Part shown: positions 6,912 through 14,583 of the stretch, in pieces
Position numbering within the stretch: the first letter of the stretch is position 1
How the letters are laid out: the number at the start of each line of letters is the position of its first letter
From: an uncultured Oscillospiraceae bacterium
GTDB lineage: Bacteria > Bacillota > Clostridia > Oscillospirales > Oscillospiraceae
Length of the DNA: 39,936 nt
Direction of reading: 5' to 3'
Assembly: GCA_944385435.1 (NCBI GenBank)
Contig: CALWXG010000019.1
Location: 1-39,936 of the forward strand
Position numbers and translations under genes: made by a program
Notes under the pieces: model-generated
Databases searched by the model: none
What the model was told of the DNA's origin: nothing
The model's input: only the letters and a program-made list of their open reading frames with translations

Positions 6912-8660
6912 TCAGTCGGCGCCGGCCTCCTCGTCCTGGAGGGCATCGTAGCCGGTCTCTCCGGTGCGGACCTTGACCACGTCCTCCACATCGTAGACGA
7001 AGATCTTGCCGTCGCCCACCTTTCCGGTGTACAATGCCTCCTTTGCGGTGTCCACCAGAGTCTGGACGGGGATCTTGGAGATGACCACATCGATCTTCAC
7101 CTTGGGAAGCAGCCGGGCTTCCACCGGCGCACCCCGGTAGTATGTGGTCGCATGGCCCTTCTGCACGCCGTAGCCGAACACGTTGGTCACCGTCATGCCG
7201 GTGACGCCCAGCCGCTCCAGAGCGTCCTGAAGCTGGGCGAACCGGGACTGGTTGGTGATGATGGATACCTTGGTCAGCTTGGGGCCGCCGCTCACAGCGG
7301 GTGCGGCCCGATGGATCACGGGAACTGCCTGGTCGGCGTCGGCCATCGGGGCAGTTGTGTGTTTTATGGATTCTTCCGCGGCGAATTCCCCGATCGAGGC
7401 CGGAGCGGCAAAGTCGGGATAGGCCATGTTGCCGTGCTCGCCGATGTCCAGGCCGGCCAGCTCCTCCTCCCGGGACACCCGGATGCCCACCGTGTGCTTC
7501 AGCACCAGCCACACCAGGCCGGAGGAGAGGAATACGAAGGCGCCGATGGCGGCGATCCCCAGCAGCTGGACCCCCAGCAGGGAGAACCCGCCGCCGTAGA
7601 ACAGGCCGTTGGCCGTGGACAGCGCGGTGACCCCCTCTTTGGCGAACAGCCCCACGCAGAGCGTGCCGAACACTCCGCACCCCAGATGGACCGAAGTGGC
7701 GCCCACAGGGTCATCGATGTGGATGCGGTCGAAGAGCACTACCAGAACTACTACGAGAGCGCCGGCGATGGCCCCCACCAGCAGGGATACCTCCACCGTG
7801 AAGTAGGCGCAGCCGCCGGTGATGCCCACCAAGCCGGCCAGGCATCCGTTGACGGTCATGCCCAGGTCCGGTTTGCCCAGGAACACCCAGGCGGTGATGG
7901 TGGAGGTGAGCACCGCCGCGATGGCGGAGGTGTTGGTGGTCATCAGAATGTGCATGACATCAGAGGGATTCTGAAAGCTCATGGTGGAGCCGGGGTTGAA
8001 CCCGAACCAGCCCAGCCACAGGACGAACAGACCGATCACCGCCAGGGACATGCTGTGGCCGGGAATGGCCCGGGGCTTGCCGTCCCGGCCGTATTTTCCG
8101 ATGCGCGGGCCCAGGATCAGCGCGCCGGCCAATGCCGCCCAGCCGCCCACGGAGTGTACTGCGCTGTCGCCGGCAAAGTCCAGGAACCCCAGCTGGCTCA
8201 GCCAGCCGCCGCCCCAGATCCAGTGGCCCACGATGGGGTAGATCACCAGGGTGAGCACAAAGGAGAACAGGATAAAGGAAATGTACTTGACCCGCTCGGC
8301 CACCGCGCCGGAGACGATGGTGGCCGCCGTGCCGCAGAACACCAGCTGGAAGAAGAATTTTCCCCAGAAGGGCACGGACGCGGTGAGGGTGCCGTCGTAA
8401 AAGGACAGGTCCGACTGCCCCAGGAGAAAGAGGTGTTCCGTCCCCATAAAGGGGGCGTCCCCGCCGAACATCAGCCCCCAGCCCAGCAGCAAGAAGCCCA
8501 GGGACGACACGGCGAACACGATGAAGTTCTTGGACAGGATATTGACTGTGTTTTTGGCCCGGGCAAAGCCGGCCTCCACGGCCGCGAAGCCCAGATTCAT
8601 AAAAAACACCAGGATAGCGGCCAGAAAGACCCACAGGGTGTCTGTGATGGAATATGTCAT
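6912..8660 (-). CDS. amtB: Ammonium transporter fused to a PII signalling domain
   Basis: A 582-aa fusion. Residues 1 to about 405 form an Amt/Rh channel of about eleven transmembrane helices (MNLGFAAVEAGFARAKN near the N-terminus, FDFAGD-like motif at LGFLDFAGDSAVHSVGG, and conserved pore histidines). A polar linker follows (about 405-465). Residues about 466-582 form a complete GlnB/GlnK PII protein with T-loop segment VQKGHATTYYRGA and the C-terminal GKIFVYDVEDVVKVRTGE motif. Free GlnK proteins plug AmtB from the cytoplasm; here the regulator is covalently attached. The start is ATG 8660 behind GGGGGAGG. The T-loop seems one residue longer than E. coli GlnK between His and the Tyr-Arg-Gly. 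It has its own promoter and a hairpin-first leader. Confidence 0.95.
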   Translation of the reverse strand: MTYSITDTLWVFLAAILVFFMNLGFAAVEAGFARAKNTVNILSKNFIVFAVSSLGFLLLGWGLMFGGDAPFMGTEHLFLLGQSDLSFYDGTLTASVPFWGKFFFQLVFCGTAATIVSGAVAERVKYISFILFSFVLTLVIYPIVGHWIWGGGWLSQLGFLDFAGDSAVHSVGGWAALAGALILGPRIGKYGRDGKPRAIPGHSMSLAVIGLFVLWLGWFGFNPGSTMSFQNPSDVMHILMTTNTSAIAAVLTSTITAWVFLGKPDLGMTVNGCLAGLVGITGGCAYFTVEVSLLVGAIAGALVVVLVVLFDRIHIDDPVGATSVHLGCGVFGTLCVGLFAKEGVTALSTANGLFYGGGFSLLGVQLLGIAAIGAFVFLSSGLVWLVLKHTVGIRVSREEELAGLDIGEHGNMAYPDFAAPASIGEFAAEESIKHTTAPMADADQAVPVIHRAAPAVSGGPKLTKVSIITNQSRFAQLQDALERLGVTGMTVTNVFGYGVQKGHATTYYRGAPVEARLLPKVKIDVVISKIPVQTLVDTAKEALYTGKVGDGKIFVYDVEDVVKVRTGETGYDALQDEEAGAD

Positions 8661-8753
8661 TTCTCATACCTCCCCCGTATGATTATGCAGTGATCTGTCC
8701 CGCCGGGTGCGCCCGTCCTCCGCGGCGGCCGAAGCGCGCCAGGCGGATAAAAT

Positions 8754-8799
8754 AAAAAAGAGGGCGAAGGTGCTCACTCAGAACACCTTCGTCCTCTTT
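8754..8799 (-). terminator. Terminator hairpin at the start of the amtB leader
   Basis: On the minus strand a 16-bp stem (8799-8784 with 8772-8757, one G-T pair) with an 11-base loop is followed by a T-rich run (TTTTTTATTTTATC). It is a strong intrinsic terminator. It lies downstream of trpF, and could end that operon, but also only a few bases after the predicted amtB transcription start, so it would attenuate amtB. Confidence 0.8.
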
Positions 8800-8805
8800 G
8801 AGGGC

Positions 8806-8834
8806 AGTATAGCACGGGACATGGATTGCGTCAA
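8806..8834 (-). promoter_or_regulatory. Promoter for amtB
   Basis: Minus-strand -35 TTGACG (8834-8829), 17-base spacer, -10 TATACT (8811-8806) preceded by TGC (extended -10). The predicted start, near 8799, falls at the foot of the terminator hairpin. Confidence 0.75.
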
Positions 8835-8910
8835 TTGGCCCAAGTGCCGGAATTTTCACGATTCAGCGCGCTGAAATTCGTGGAGTTGATTGGGAAATGC
8901 GCCGTGCAGA

Positions 8911-9594
8911 TCAACGGGATGGTCCCTGAAGCGCGCTCACCAGCGCCGTCAGCTTTTTCCGGGACTTGCGTCCGGGGGCGTCCTCCACGCCTGTCATCAC
9001 GTCCAGAAGGGCGGGGCGCACAGCTTCCGCAATGGCCCGGCAGTTGTCAGCTGTGATCCCGCCGCCGATGGCCACCGGGCGGGAGGCCGCCCCGCATACC
9101 GCCTGGCAAAAGCGGAGATCCAGCATCCCGCTGTGGGCGGCGTTTTCCGGCCCCCGGCTGTCGGCCAGGACGGCGCTCACCCCGGCGGCGCACAGGGCCC
9201 GGACGCAGTCCTCCAGCGATTGCGTCCCGAACTGCCGCATTCGCTCCTCCGGAGAGACGGGGATGGTCTTGATGATCCCGATCCCATAGGGGGCCAGGGC
9301 CTGCATCAGCCCGGCGGTATCTGCCAGAGTTTCATGAAAATGGAGCTGGACCAGGTCGGGGCGCAGGTCCAGTGCCAGGGAGAGAATCTTCTCCGGCGGG
9401 CCGCCAGTGACGAGGCAGCCTTTGACCGGGGGCACCGCATGAGTCAGCAGGTTCCGGCAGTCTGCCCTGGACAGATTCCAGGGCACGTCCAGAGGGTACT
9501 CGGTGACAAAGCCGCAGATGTCCACCCCCAAGCCGCAGCACAGATCCACATCAGACTCCTTCATGAGACCGCAGATTTTCAGCCGCGGCCTCAT
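8911..9594 (-). CDS. trpF: Phosphoribosylanthranilate isomerase
   Basis: Converts phosphoribosylanthranilate to CdRP in tryptophan synthesis. A 227-aa TIM barrel, slightly longer than usual. The N-terminal KICGLM motif carries the catalytic Cys8, and the C-terminal phosphate-binding loops PVAIGGGITADN and LLDVMTGVED are clear. The catalytic Asp is probably in VLADSRG; this is a variant of the usual (L/V)LD(T/S) context. The start codon overlaps the trpC stop (ATGA). It is the last gene of the operon, ending about 110 bases before the terminator at 8754-8799. Confidence 0.93.
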   Translation of the reverse strand: MRPRLKICGLMKESDVDLCCGLGVDICGFVTEYPLDVPWNLSRADCRNLLTHAVPPVKGCLVTGGPPEKILSLALDLRPDLVQLHFHETLADTAGLMQALAPYGIGIIKTIPVSPEERMRQFGTQSLEDCVRALCAAGVSAVLADSRGPENAAHSGMLDLRFCQAVCGAASRPVAIGGGITADNCRAIAEAVRPALLDVMTGVEDAPGRKSRKKLTALVSALQGPSR

Positions 9595-10295
9595 ACTGTG
9601 GCCCCCCCGGCGGCGGAGAGCTCCCGGTAGAAGGATACGGGGGCCTCTGCCCGCCAGACGGCAGTTCCAACCAGCACCGCATCGGCCCCGGCGGCCAGGG
9701 CTGCACGCACGTCGGCGGGGGACCGGATGCCGCTCTCGCTGATGAGTACGGCCCCCTCCGGTTTGCCCGCCGCCAGCGCCGATGTGGTGGACACGGTGCC
9801 GCCGTCCCGCTCCAGGGTCAAGATGTCCCGGTTGTTGATGCCCACCAATCTGGCACCCAGATTCCCTGCCCGCCGCAGCTCCTGCGCTGTGTGGGCCTCC
9901 ACCAGCGGCTCCAGGCCGCAGGAGATGGCGGCCCGGTACAGCGAGCCGAGGGCTGCCTCATCCAGACAGGAGCAGATCAGCAGGACAGCCGCCGCCCCCC
10001 GGCGGGCAGTCTCCTCGATGTCGGCAACGGTGCGGATGAAATCCTTGCGCAGCACAGGGATGTCCACCGCCTTCACAATATCGGAGAGAAGGTTCAGGGA
10101 ACCGCCGAACTCCCGCTCTTCCGTGACCACGGACAGGGCGGGGGCGCCGGCCTCCTCCAGGGCCTTTGCCGCCCGGAGCACGTCCCGCCCGGAGAAGAGG
10201 GGGCCCTCCGCCGGGGATATCATCTTGAAGTCCGGGATGACCGGCACATACCCTGCCCGCCGGCGCTCCAGCAGGCGCTCAGACAGGCGGTTCAT
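9591..10295 (-). CDS. trpC: Indole-3-glycerol phosphate synthase, variant subfamily
   Basis: Closes the indole ring from CdRP. The protein has 234 residues, shorter than the usual 250-270, because the N-terminal extension is reduced. The active-site strand reads VIPDFKMISPAEG, so the catalytic Lys24 is kept but the Glu of the canonical (A/L)EXK motif is Asp22. Lys84 (LRKDF), Glu133 (LVEAHT) and Asn154-Asn155 (INNRD) correspond to the other catalytic or substrate-binding positions, and ISESGI and AVLVGTAVWR form the phosphate site. It overlaps trpD and trpF by 4 bases each. Function is well supported by context; the Asp substitution appears to mark a natural subfamily. Confidence 0.93.
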   Translation of the reverse strand: MNRLSERLLERRRAGYVPVIPDFKMISPAEGPLFSGRDVLRAAKALEEAGAPALSVVTEEREFGGSLNLLSDIVKAVDIPVLRKDFIRTVADIEETARRGAAAVLLICSCLDEAALGSLYRAAISCGLEPLVEAHTAQELRRAGNLGARLVGINNRDILTLERDGGTVSTTSALAAGKPEGAVLISESGIRSPADVRAALAAGADAVLVGTAVWRAEAPVSFYRELSAAGGATV

Positions 10296-11326
10296 GCGCT
10301 CGCCTCCGCCACGGCGTTGGAGCAGGCTGCCAGCTGCGCAAGCTTTTGCTCCGCCCGACCGCTCTCAATGATCTCCCGGGCCAGACGGATGCCGTCAGGA
10401 AACTCTTTGGCTTTGCCGCCCACCACCAGGGCGCCTGCCGCGTTGAGCACGATGGCATCCTTTCTGGGGCCGGTGATCGCCCCGCTGAACACCCCCCGTA
10501 TGGTGTCTGCGTTCTCGGCAGGGGTCCCGGTCTTGATGTCGTCCAGGGTGCAGGACTTCATGCCGAAGTCCTCGGGAGCGATCTCGAAGGTGCGCACCAC
10601 ACCGTCCTTCAGGTGGTTGATCCGGGTCCGGCCCAGCAGGGAGATCTCGTCCAGCCCGTCCAGGCCGTGGACGAACATGGCGTTGGTGTAGCCCAGTTCC
10701 CTGGCCACGCAGGTCACGGTGTCCAGCAGCTCCGGCTTGTAGACGCCCAGCAGATGCCGGGGGGCGAAGGCCGGATTGATGAGAGGACCGATGATGGTGT
10801 AGAAGATAGTCTTGATCCCCAGCTCTGTTTCGGGAGGCAGCACCTTGCACATAACCGGGTGGAAGAGAGGCGCGTAAATGAAGGCGATGCCGATGTCCTC
10901 GATGAGCCGCTCCGCCTGGCGGGGCGTGAGCTGAATGTTGACGCCCAGGGCCTCCAGGACATCGGCGCTGCCGGAGAGGCTGGAGATGGAGCGGCTGCCG
11001 TGCTTGGCCACCGGGATGCCCGCGGCAGCGGCCACCAGGGCGGTGGCGGTGGAGATGTTGAAGGTGGACAGCCCGCCGCCGGTGCCGCAGGTATCCATCA
11101 GCTCCGCGGTGACACGGGGCCGCAGGGGCACGCAGTTGGCCCGCATGGCCTTTGCAAAGGCGGACAGCTCTTCCAGGCTGGTGCCCTTCATGAGCAGGCC
11201 CACCTGAAAGCCGGCGATCTGCACGTCGCTGACCTTGCCCTGGTTGATGGCGGAAATCAGGGAGAAGATCTCCTCCCCGGTGAGCTTCTGGCTGGTGGTG
11301 ATTTTCGTCATGATCTGCTTATACAT
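10292..11326 (-). CDS. trpD: Anthranilate phosphoribosyltransferase
   Basis: Transfers phosphoribose from PRPP to anthranilate. The protein has 344 residues, normal length. The PRPP/glycine-rich motif DTCGTGGG is at about residues 78-85, followed by FNISTATAL and the KHGSRSISSLSGSADVLEALG region, which binds anthranilate and magnesium-PRPP. It is a free-standing TrpD, not fused to a TrpG amidotransferase. Its stop overlaps the trpC start by 4 bases. It lies 43 bases after trpA, with a GGAGG site before the ATG. Anthranilate must come from a TrpE/TrpG pair outside the window. Confidence 0.96.
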   Translation of the reverse strand: MYKQIMTKITTSQKLTGEEIFSLISAINQGKVSDVQIAGFQVGLLMKGTSLEELSAFAKAMRANCVPLRPRVTAELMDTCGTGGGLSTFNISTATALVAAAAGIPVAKHGSRSISSLSGSADVLEALGVNIQLTPRQAERLIEDIGIAFIYAPLFHPVMCKVLPPETELGIKTIFYTIIGPLINPAFAPRHLLGVYKPELLDTVTCVARELGYTNAMFVHGLDGLDEISLLGRTRINHLKDGVVRTFEIAPEDFGMKSCTLDDIKTGTPAENADTIRGVFSGAITGPRKDAIVLNAAGALVVGGKAKEFPDGIRLAREIIESGRAEQKLAQLAACSNAVAEASA

Positions 11327-11369
11327 GGCAGGAACCTCCTCTGGCAGACAGATGAATGGATGGGACAGG

Positions 11370-12146
11370 TCAGCGGCTGTTCACAGCCTGTTTCATGGTG
11401 CGGACATACTCCGCCACATGGGGGACGGCCTGTGTTGCGTACTGTTCCATGAGTTTGACAATGGCGCTGCCCACGATGGCCCCGTCCGAGAGGGCGGCCA
11501 TGCGGGCGGCCTGCTCCGGGGAGGAGATGCCGAAGCCAACGGCGCAGGGGATCTGCGTATGTTTCCGAATCTTTCCGACCATTGCGCCGATGTCTGTGGT
11601 GATGGTCCCCCGTACGCCGGTGACGCCCAGGCTGGAGACCACATAGAGGAAGCCCCGGGCCTCTTTTGCGATTGTGGCGATTCTCAACTCGGAAGTGGGG
11701 GCGATCATGGAGATCAGGTCCAGGCCGTGCCGGCGGCAGGCCGGCTCGAACTCGCCCTTCTCCTCATAGGGGACATCCGGCAGGATGAGGCCGTCTGCCC
11801 CGATTTCCCCGCAGGCGGCGCAGAAGCGCTGCGTGCCGTAGGAAAACACCACGTTGGCGTAGGTCATGAAGACCAGGGGGACCGTCACGTCCCGGCGCAG
11901 CCGCCGGACCATCTCAAAAATCTTGTCGGTGGTGGCTCCGGCGGACAGGGCGCGCTGGTTGGCCGCCTGGATCACCGGACCCTCGGCGGTGGGGTCGGAA
12001 AAGGGAATGCCCAGCTCAATGAGGTCGGCTCCGGCCCGGGCCATGGCCCGGACAGCCGCCTCGGTGGTCTCCAGGTCCGGATCGCCGCAGGTGAGGAAGG
12101 GAATAAACGCCTTGCCGTTGGCGAAAGCCTGTGCGAGATTACTCAT
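11370..12146 (-). CDS. trpA: Tryptophan synthase alpha chain
   Basis: Cleaves indole-3-glycerol phosphate to indole and glyceraldehyde 3-phosphate, and hands indole to TrpB. The protein has 258 residues. The active-site loop reads [17 protein letters not shown]: the first catalytic Glu is kept (Glu44, equivalent to E. coli Glu49), but the second catalytic position, Asp60 in E. coli, is Glu55. The phosphate loop is [10 protein letters not shown]. The chosen start is ATG 12146, overlapping the end of trpB by 8 bases, which implies translational coupling. A longer upstream in-frame extension would read through trpB and is not real. Confidence 0.95.
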   Translation of the reverse strand: MSNLAQAFANGKAFIPFLTCGDPDLETTEAAVRAMARAGADLIELGIPFSDPTAEGPVIQAANQRALSAGATTDKIFEMVRRLRRDVTVPLVFMTYANVVFSYGTQRFCAACGEIGADGLILPDVPYEEKGEFEPACRRHGLDLISMIAPTSELRIATIAKEARGFLYVVSSLGVTGVRGTITTDIGAMVGKIRKHTQIPCAVGFGISSPEQAARMAALSDGAIVGSAIVKLMEQYATQAVPHVAEYVRTMKQAVNSR

Positions 12147-13329
12147 GAAGATCCTCCCCTCTGTAGCGGGCGATGGCTGCGCAGTCCTTGTCCCCCCGCC
12201 CGGAGAGGGTGACAACAAGGATCTGATCCTTTCCCATGGTGGGGGCCAGTTTTTTGGCACAGGCCACGGCGTGGGCCGACTCGATGGCCGGGATGATGCC
12301 CTCTGTCCGGGCCAGGTACTCGAAGGCGTCCACCGCCTCCTCATCGGTGACGGCCACGTACTCCGCCCGGCCGGTGTCGTGGAGTATGGCGTGCTCCGGC
12401 CCGATCCCAGGGTAATCCAGGCCGGCGGAGATGGAGTACACCGGGGCGATCTGGCCGTACTCATCCTGGCAGAAGTAGGACTTCATACCGTGGAAGATGC
12501 CCAGCTTTCCGGTGGCGATGGTGGCGGCGGTGTCCGGGGTGTCCACTCCCCGGCCCGCCGCCTCGCAGCCGATGAGCCGGACGGAGGAGTCGGGGAGAAA
12601 GTGATGGAAGGAGCCGATGGCGTTGGAGCCGCCGCCCACGCAGGCCAGCGCTGCGTCCGGAAGACGGCCCTCCTTCTCCAGGATCTGAGCCCGGATCTCC
12701 CGGGAGATCACCGCCTGGAAGTCCCGCACCATAGTGGGGAAGGGGTGGGGTCCCATGACCGAACCCAGGCAGTAGTGGGTGTCGTCGATCCGGCGGGTCC
12801 ACTCCCGGAAGGCGGCGGAGCAGGCGTCCTTCAGAGTGCCGGTGCCCTCGGTAACCGGCACCACCTCCGCCCCCAGCAGGCGCATCCGGTAGACGTTCAG
12901 GGCCTGGCGGATGGTGTCCTCCTTTCCCATAAAGACCACGCACTCCATGTCCATCAGGGCGGCGGCGGTGGCGGTGGCCACCCCGTGCTGTCCGGCGCCG
13001 GTCTCAGCAATGAGGCGCGTTTTGCCCATCTTCCTGGCCAGCAGGGCCTGACCCAGCACATTGTTGATCTTGTGGGCGCCGGTGTGGTTCAGATCCTCCC
13101 GCTTGAGGTAGATCTTTGCCCCACCCAGGTCCCGGGTCATCTTTCCGGCGAAGTACAGCCGGGAAGGCCGGCCTGCGTAGTCGTTGAACAGTGCGGTCAG
13201 CTCCGCCTGAAAGCCGGGGGCGGCCCTCCAGCGGCTGTAGGCCTGTTCCAATTCAATCACTGCGTTCATCAGCGTCTCGGGGATATACTGACCGCCGTGG
13301 ATGCCGAATCTTCCAGCTCTGCCTGCCAT
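12139..13329 (-). CDS. trpB: Tryptophan synthase beta chain
   Basis: PLP enzyme joining indole and serine to make tryptophan. The protein has 396 residues, typical of TrpB1. The PLP lysine is Lys87 in [11 protein letters not shown]; catalytic Glu109 lies in [10 protein letters not shown]; the phosphate-binding loop is VGGGSNAIG. The start ATG 13329 ([15 protein letters not shown]) is set by an AAGGAGG site; an in-frame extension upstream would run into the T-box terminator and is rejected. It is the first gene after the T-box leader, so it is the gene closest to tryptophan-tRNA control, in contrast with the usual trpE-first operons. Confidence 0.97.
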   Translation of the reverse strand: MAGRAGRFGIHGGQYIPETLMNAVIELEQAYSRWRAAPGFQAELTALFNDYAGRPSRLYFAGKMTRDLGGAKIYLKREDLNHTGAHKINNVLGQALLARKMGKTRLIAETGAGQHGVATATAAALMDMECVVFMGKEDTIRQALNVYRMRLLGAEVVPVTEGTGTLKDACSAAFREWTRRIDDTHYCLGSVMGPHPFPTMVRDFQAVISREIRAQILEKEGRLPDAALACVGGGSNAIGSFHHFLPDSSVRLIGCEAAGRGVDTPDTAATIATGKLGIFHGMKSYFCQDEYGQIAPVYSISAGLDYPGIGPEHAILHDTGRAEYVAVTDEEAVDAFEYLARTEGIIPAIESAHAVACAKKLAPTMGKDQILVVTLSGRGDKDCAAIARYRGEDLHE

Positions 13330-13363
13330 GTGAAAAACCTCCTTGCCCCATTGATTGTGAAAT

Positions 13364-13405
13364 AAAAAAACGCCCTTGAGAGACCAATACGATCTCTCAA
13401 GGGCG
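13364..13405 (-). terminator. T-box terminator
   Basis: Minus-strand CGCCCTTGAGAGA-type stem (13405-13393 with 13383-13371, 13 bp, 9-base loop) followed by a run of seven Ts. It is the terminator form of the trp T-box. Confidence 0.9.
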
Positions 13406-13652
13406 AATCCAAACGATCCGCGGTGCCACCTTGATTCACGGCTATGACGCCGTGCGCTCGACGGGATACCAACATATCCCCGGCAACTGACGTATGCCCA
13501 CACGTCGCAGAATACTCGGCCAAGGCCTTTGACTGCGCCCTCAGCGGTCCATTTGACAAGTTGTTTCTCACCCGGCTCTCAGCACCGCGGGCTCTCTGTA
13601 GAGGCATCCTTGCCGTTATCTCCGCTTCAACGGTTTAACTTGTTCAACTATG
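13371..13652 (-). ncRNA. Tryptophan-specific T-box leader
   Basis: The roughly 280-base leader of the trp operon. The conserved T-box sequence AAGGTGGCACCGCGGATCG (minus strand, 13432-13414) pairs with the uncharged tRNA acceptor end, and an intrinsic terminator follows. In the specifier region a TGG codon in the context AAATGGACC lies at 13551-13549, consistent with tRNA-Trp. When tRNA-Trp is uncharged, it stabilises the antiterminator and the operon is read. The codon choice agrees with the genes controlled. The stem I structure was not folded in full. Confidence 0.93.
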
Positions 13653-13657
13653 GGTGC

Positions 13658-13686
13658 AGTATACCATCGGGAAATCCACTTGTCAA
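13658..13686 (-). promoter_or_regulatory. Promoter of the trp operon
   Basis: Minus-strand -35 TTGACA (13686-13681), 17-base spacer, -10 TATACT (13663-13658). It lies directly upstream of the T-box leader. Confidence 0.9.
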
Positions 13687-13811
13687 GAAAAATCTCATGC
13701 GGATACTGCCATGGTTGGCCAAGGAAATGAGGCCTGTTGAATGGTTCGGATATTTTACGGATGTCTTGGAGCGTGGTGCGGCGGACTCTCCCGGGCCGCG
13801 GCTGGGATCGG

Positions 13812-14363
13812 TCAGACCGGCTGTTTCTGCTGGCGTTTCAGATACTGCTCCCAGGTGTGGAAGGTGTTGTCCCGCGGGGTGTCCCGGAGGATGACCCGGG
13901 GAGTCTCCATCACCACGGTGGCGTTGGCGGGCACGTCGAAGGTGACGGCGCAGTTGGCGCCGATGCGGGCGTTGTCTCCGATGGTGACGCCCCCGATGAT
14001 CTTGGCCCCCGCACCGATGTACACATTCCGGCCGATCACCGGCGCCCCCTGGCCCCGGCTGTCCGGCAGCGTGTTGGAACCGATGGTCACCTGGTGGAAG
14101 ATGGTGCACCCGGGACCCACCTTGGCCCCGTAGGAGATGAAGATACCCGCAATGCCGTGGGGAGTGGCAAAGGGAGAGATGGTATCCAGGCAGGGGATCA
14201 GGGCATTGTGCCGGTCGGCGATCTTCTGGTTGGCGTGGACGTACAGGGGGATGAACCACCGCCGCCAGCCGGTGGGATGGACGATGTACTCCCGGTTGCG
14301 CCAGAACCGGGCTACCGGGTCCGGCCGGAGCCGGCGCTTGATTTTACGCAGCAGATTCCACAT
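13812..14363 (-). CDS. Hexapeptide-repeat acetyltransferase, serine acetyltransferase-like
   Basis: A 183-aa left-handed beta-helix acyltransferase. Hexapeptide repeats run from about residue 75 to 160 (ISYGAKVGPGCTIFH, IGRNVYIGAGAKIIGG, VTIGDNARIGANCAV). His70 and His90 are candidate catalytic residues. The layout resembles serine O-acetyltransferase (CysE/EpsC) and capsule acetyltransferases, but it is shorter than CysE and lacks the usual DHGTG motif, so the acceptor is uncertain. No cysK is adjacent. The start ATG 14363 is set by GGAGG eight bases upstream; a longer in-frame reading would begin upstream of the promoter. The last 16 residues reappear as a relic at 5133-5187. Confidence 0.82.
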   Translation of the reverse strand: MWNLLRKIKRRLRPDPVARFWRNREYIVHPTGWRRWFIPLYVHANQKIADRHNALIPCLDTISPFATPHGIAGIFISYGAKVGPGCTIFHQVTIGSNTLPDSRGQGAPVIGRNVYIGAGAKIIGGVTIGDNARIGANCAVTFDVPANATVVMETPRVILRDTPRDNTFHTWEQYLKRQQKQPV

Positions 14364-14427
14364 GAGGATACCTCCATCCCACTGTTTTCCCAGCCATGGG
14401 CGCCGGGGGATTGCACGGTCAGGATAT

Positions 14428-14456
14428 ATCCTATCCAATTTGTGGTGCGATGTCAA
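14428..14456 (-). promoter_or_regulatory. Promoter for the acetyltransferase gene
   Basis: Minus-strand -35 TTGACA (14456-14451), 17-base spacer, -10 TAGGAT (14433-14428). Confidence 0.7.
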
Positions 14457-14504
14457 TGGAAAGCGGTTGGAAAAAAGAGCAGGGCAAAAATATGGGAATA
14501 GCTC

Positions 14505-14533
14505 TTGCATCTCTGCGAAAAATGGAGTAAAAT
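14505..14533 (+). promoter_or_regulatory. Promoter for the aminotransferase gene
   Basis: -35 TTGCAT (14505-14510), 17-base spacer, -10 TAAAAT (14528-14533), divergent from the acetyltransferase promoter. Confidence 0.65.
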
Positions 14534-14583
14534 GACGCCACAACACTCTAACGCTTTAATGCGACAGAAGGAAGGAAACGTAT

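Noticed and set aside
7152-8693. A 513-codon plus-strand open frame opposite the Amt-PII gene
   Set aside because: Gln/His/Gly-rich shadow, no domain, no ribosome binding site.
8754-8834. A riboswitch (for example glutamine type) in front of amtB
   Set aside because: The predicted start leaves only the hairpin before the U-tract; there is no space for an aptamer.
12147-12464. N-terminal extension of trpA
   Set aside because: The extension lies wholly inside trpB; the true start ATG 12146 gives the canonical TrpA N-terminus.
11866-13365. A 499-codon plus-strand open frame opposite trpA and trpB
   Set aside because: The minus strand encodes both tryptophan synthase chains with all catalytic residues.
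13330-13503. N-terminal extension of trpB
   Set aside because: It would translate the T-box terminator region; ATG 13329 has a strong ribosome binding site.
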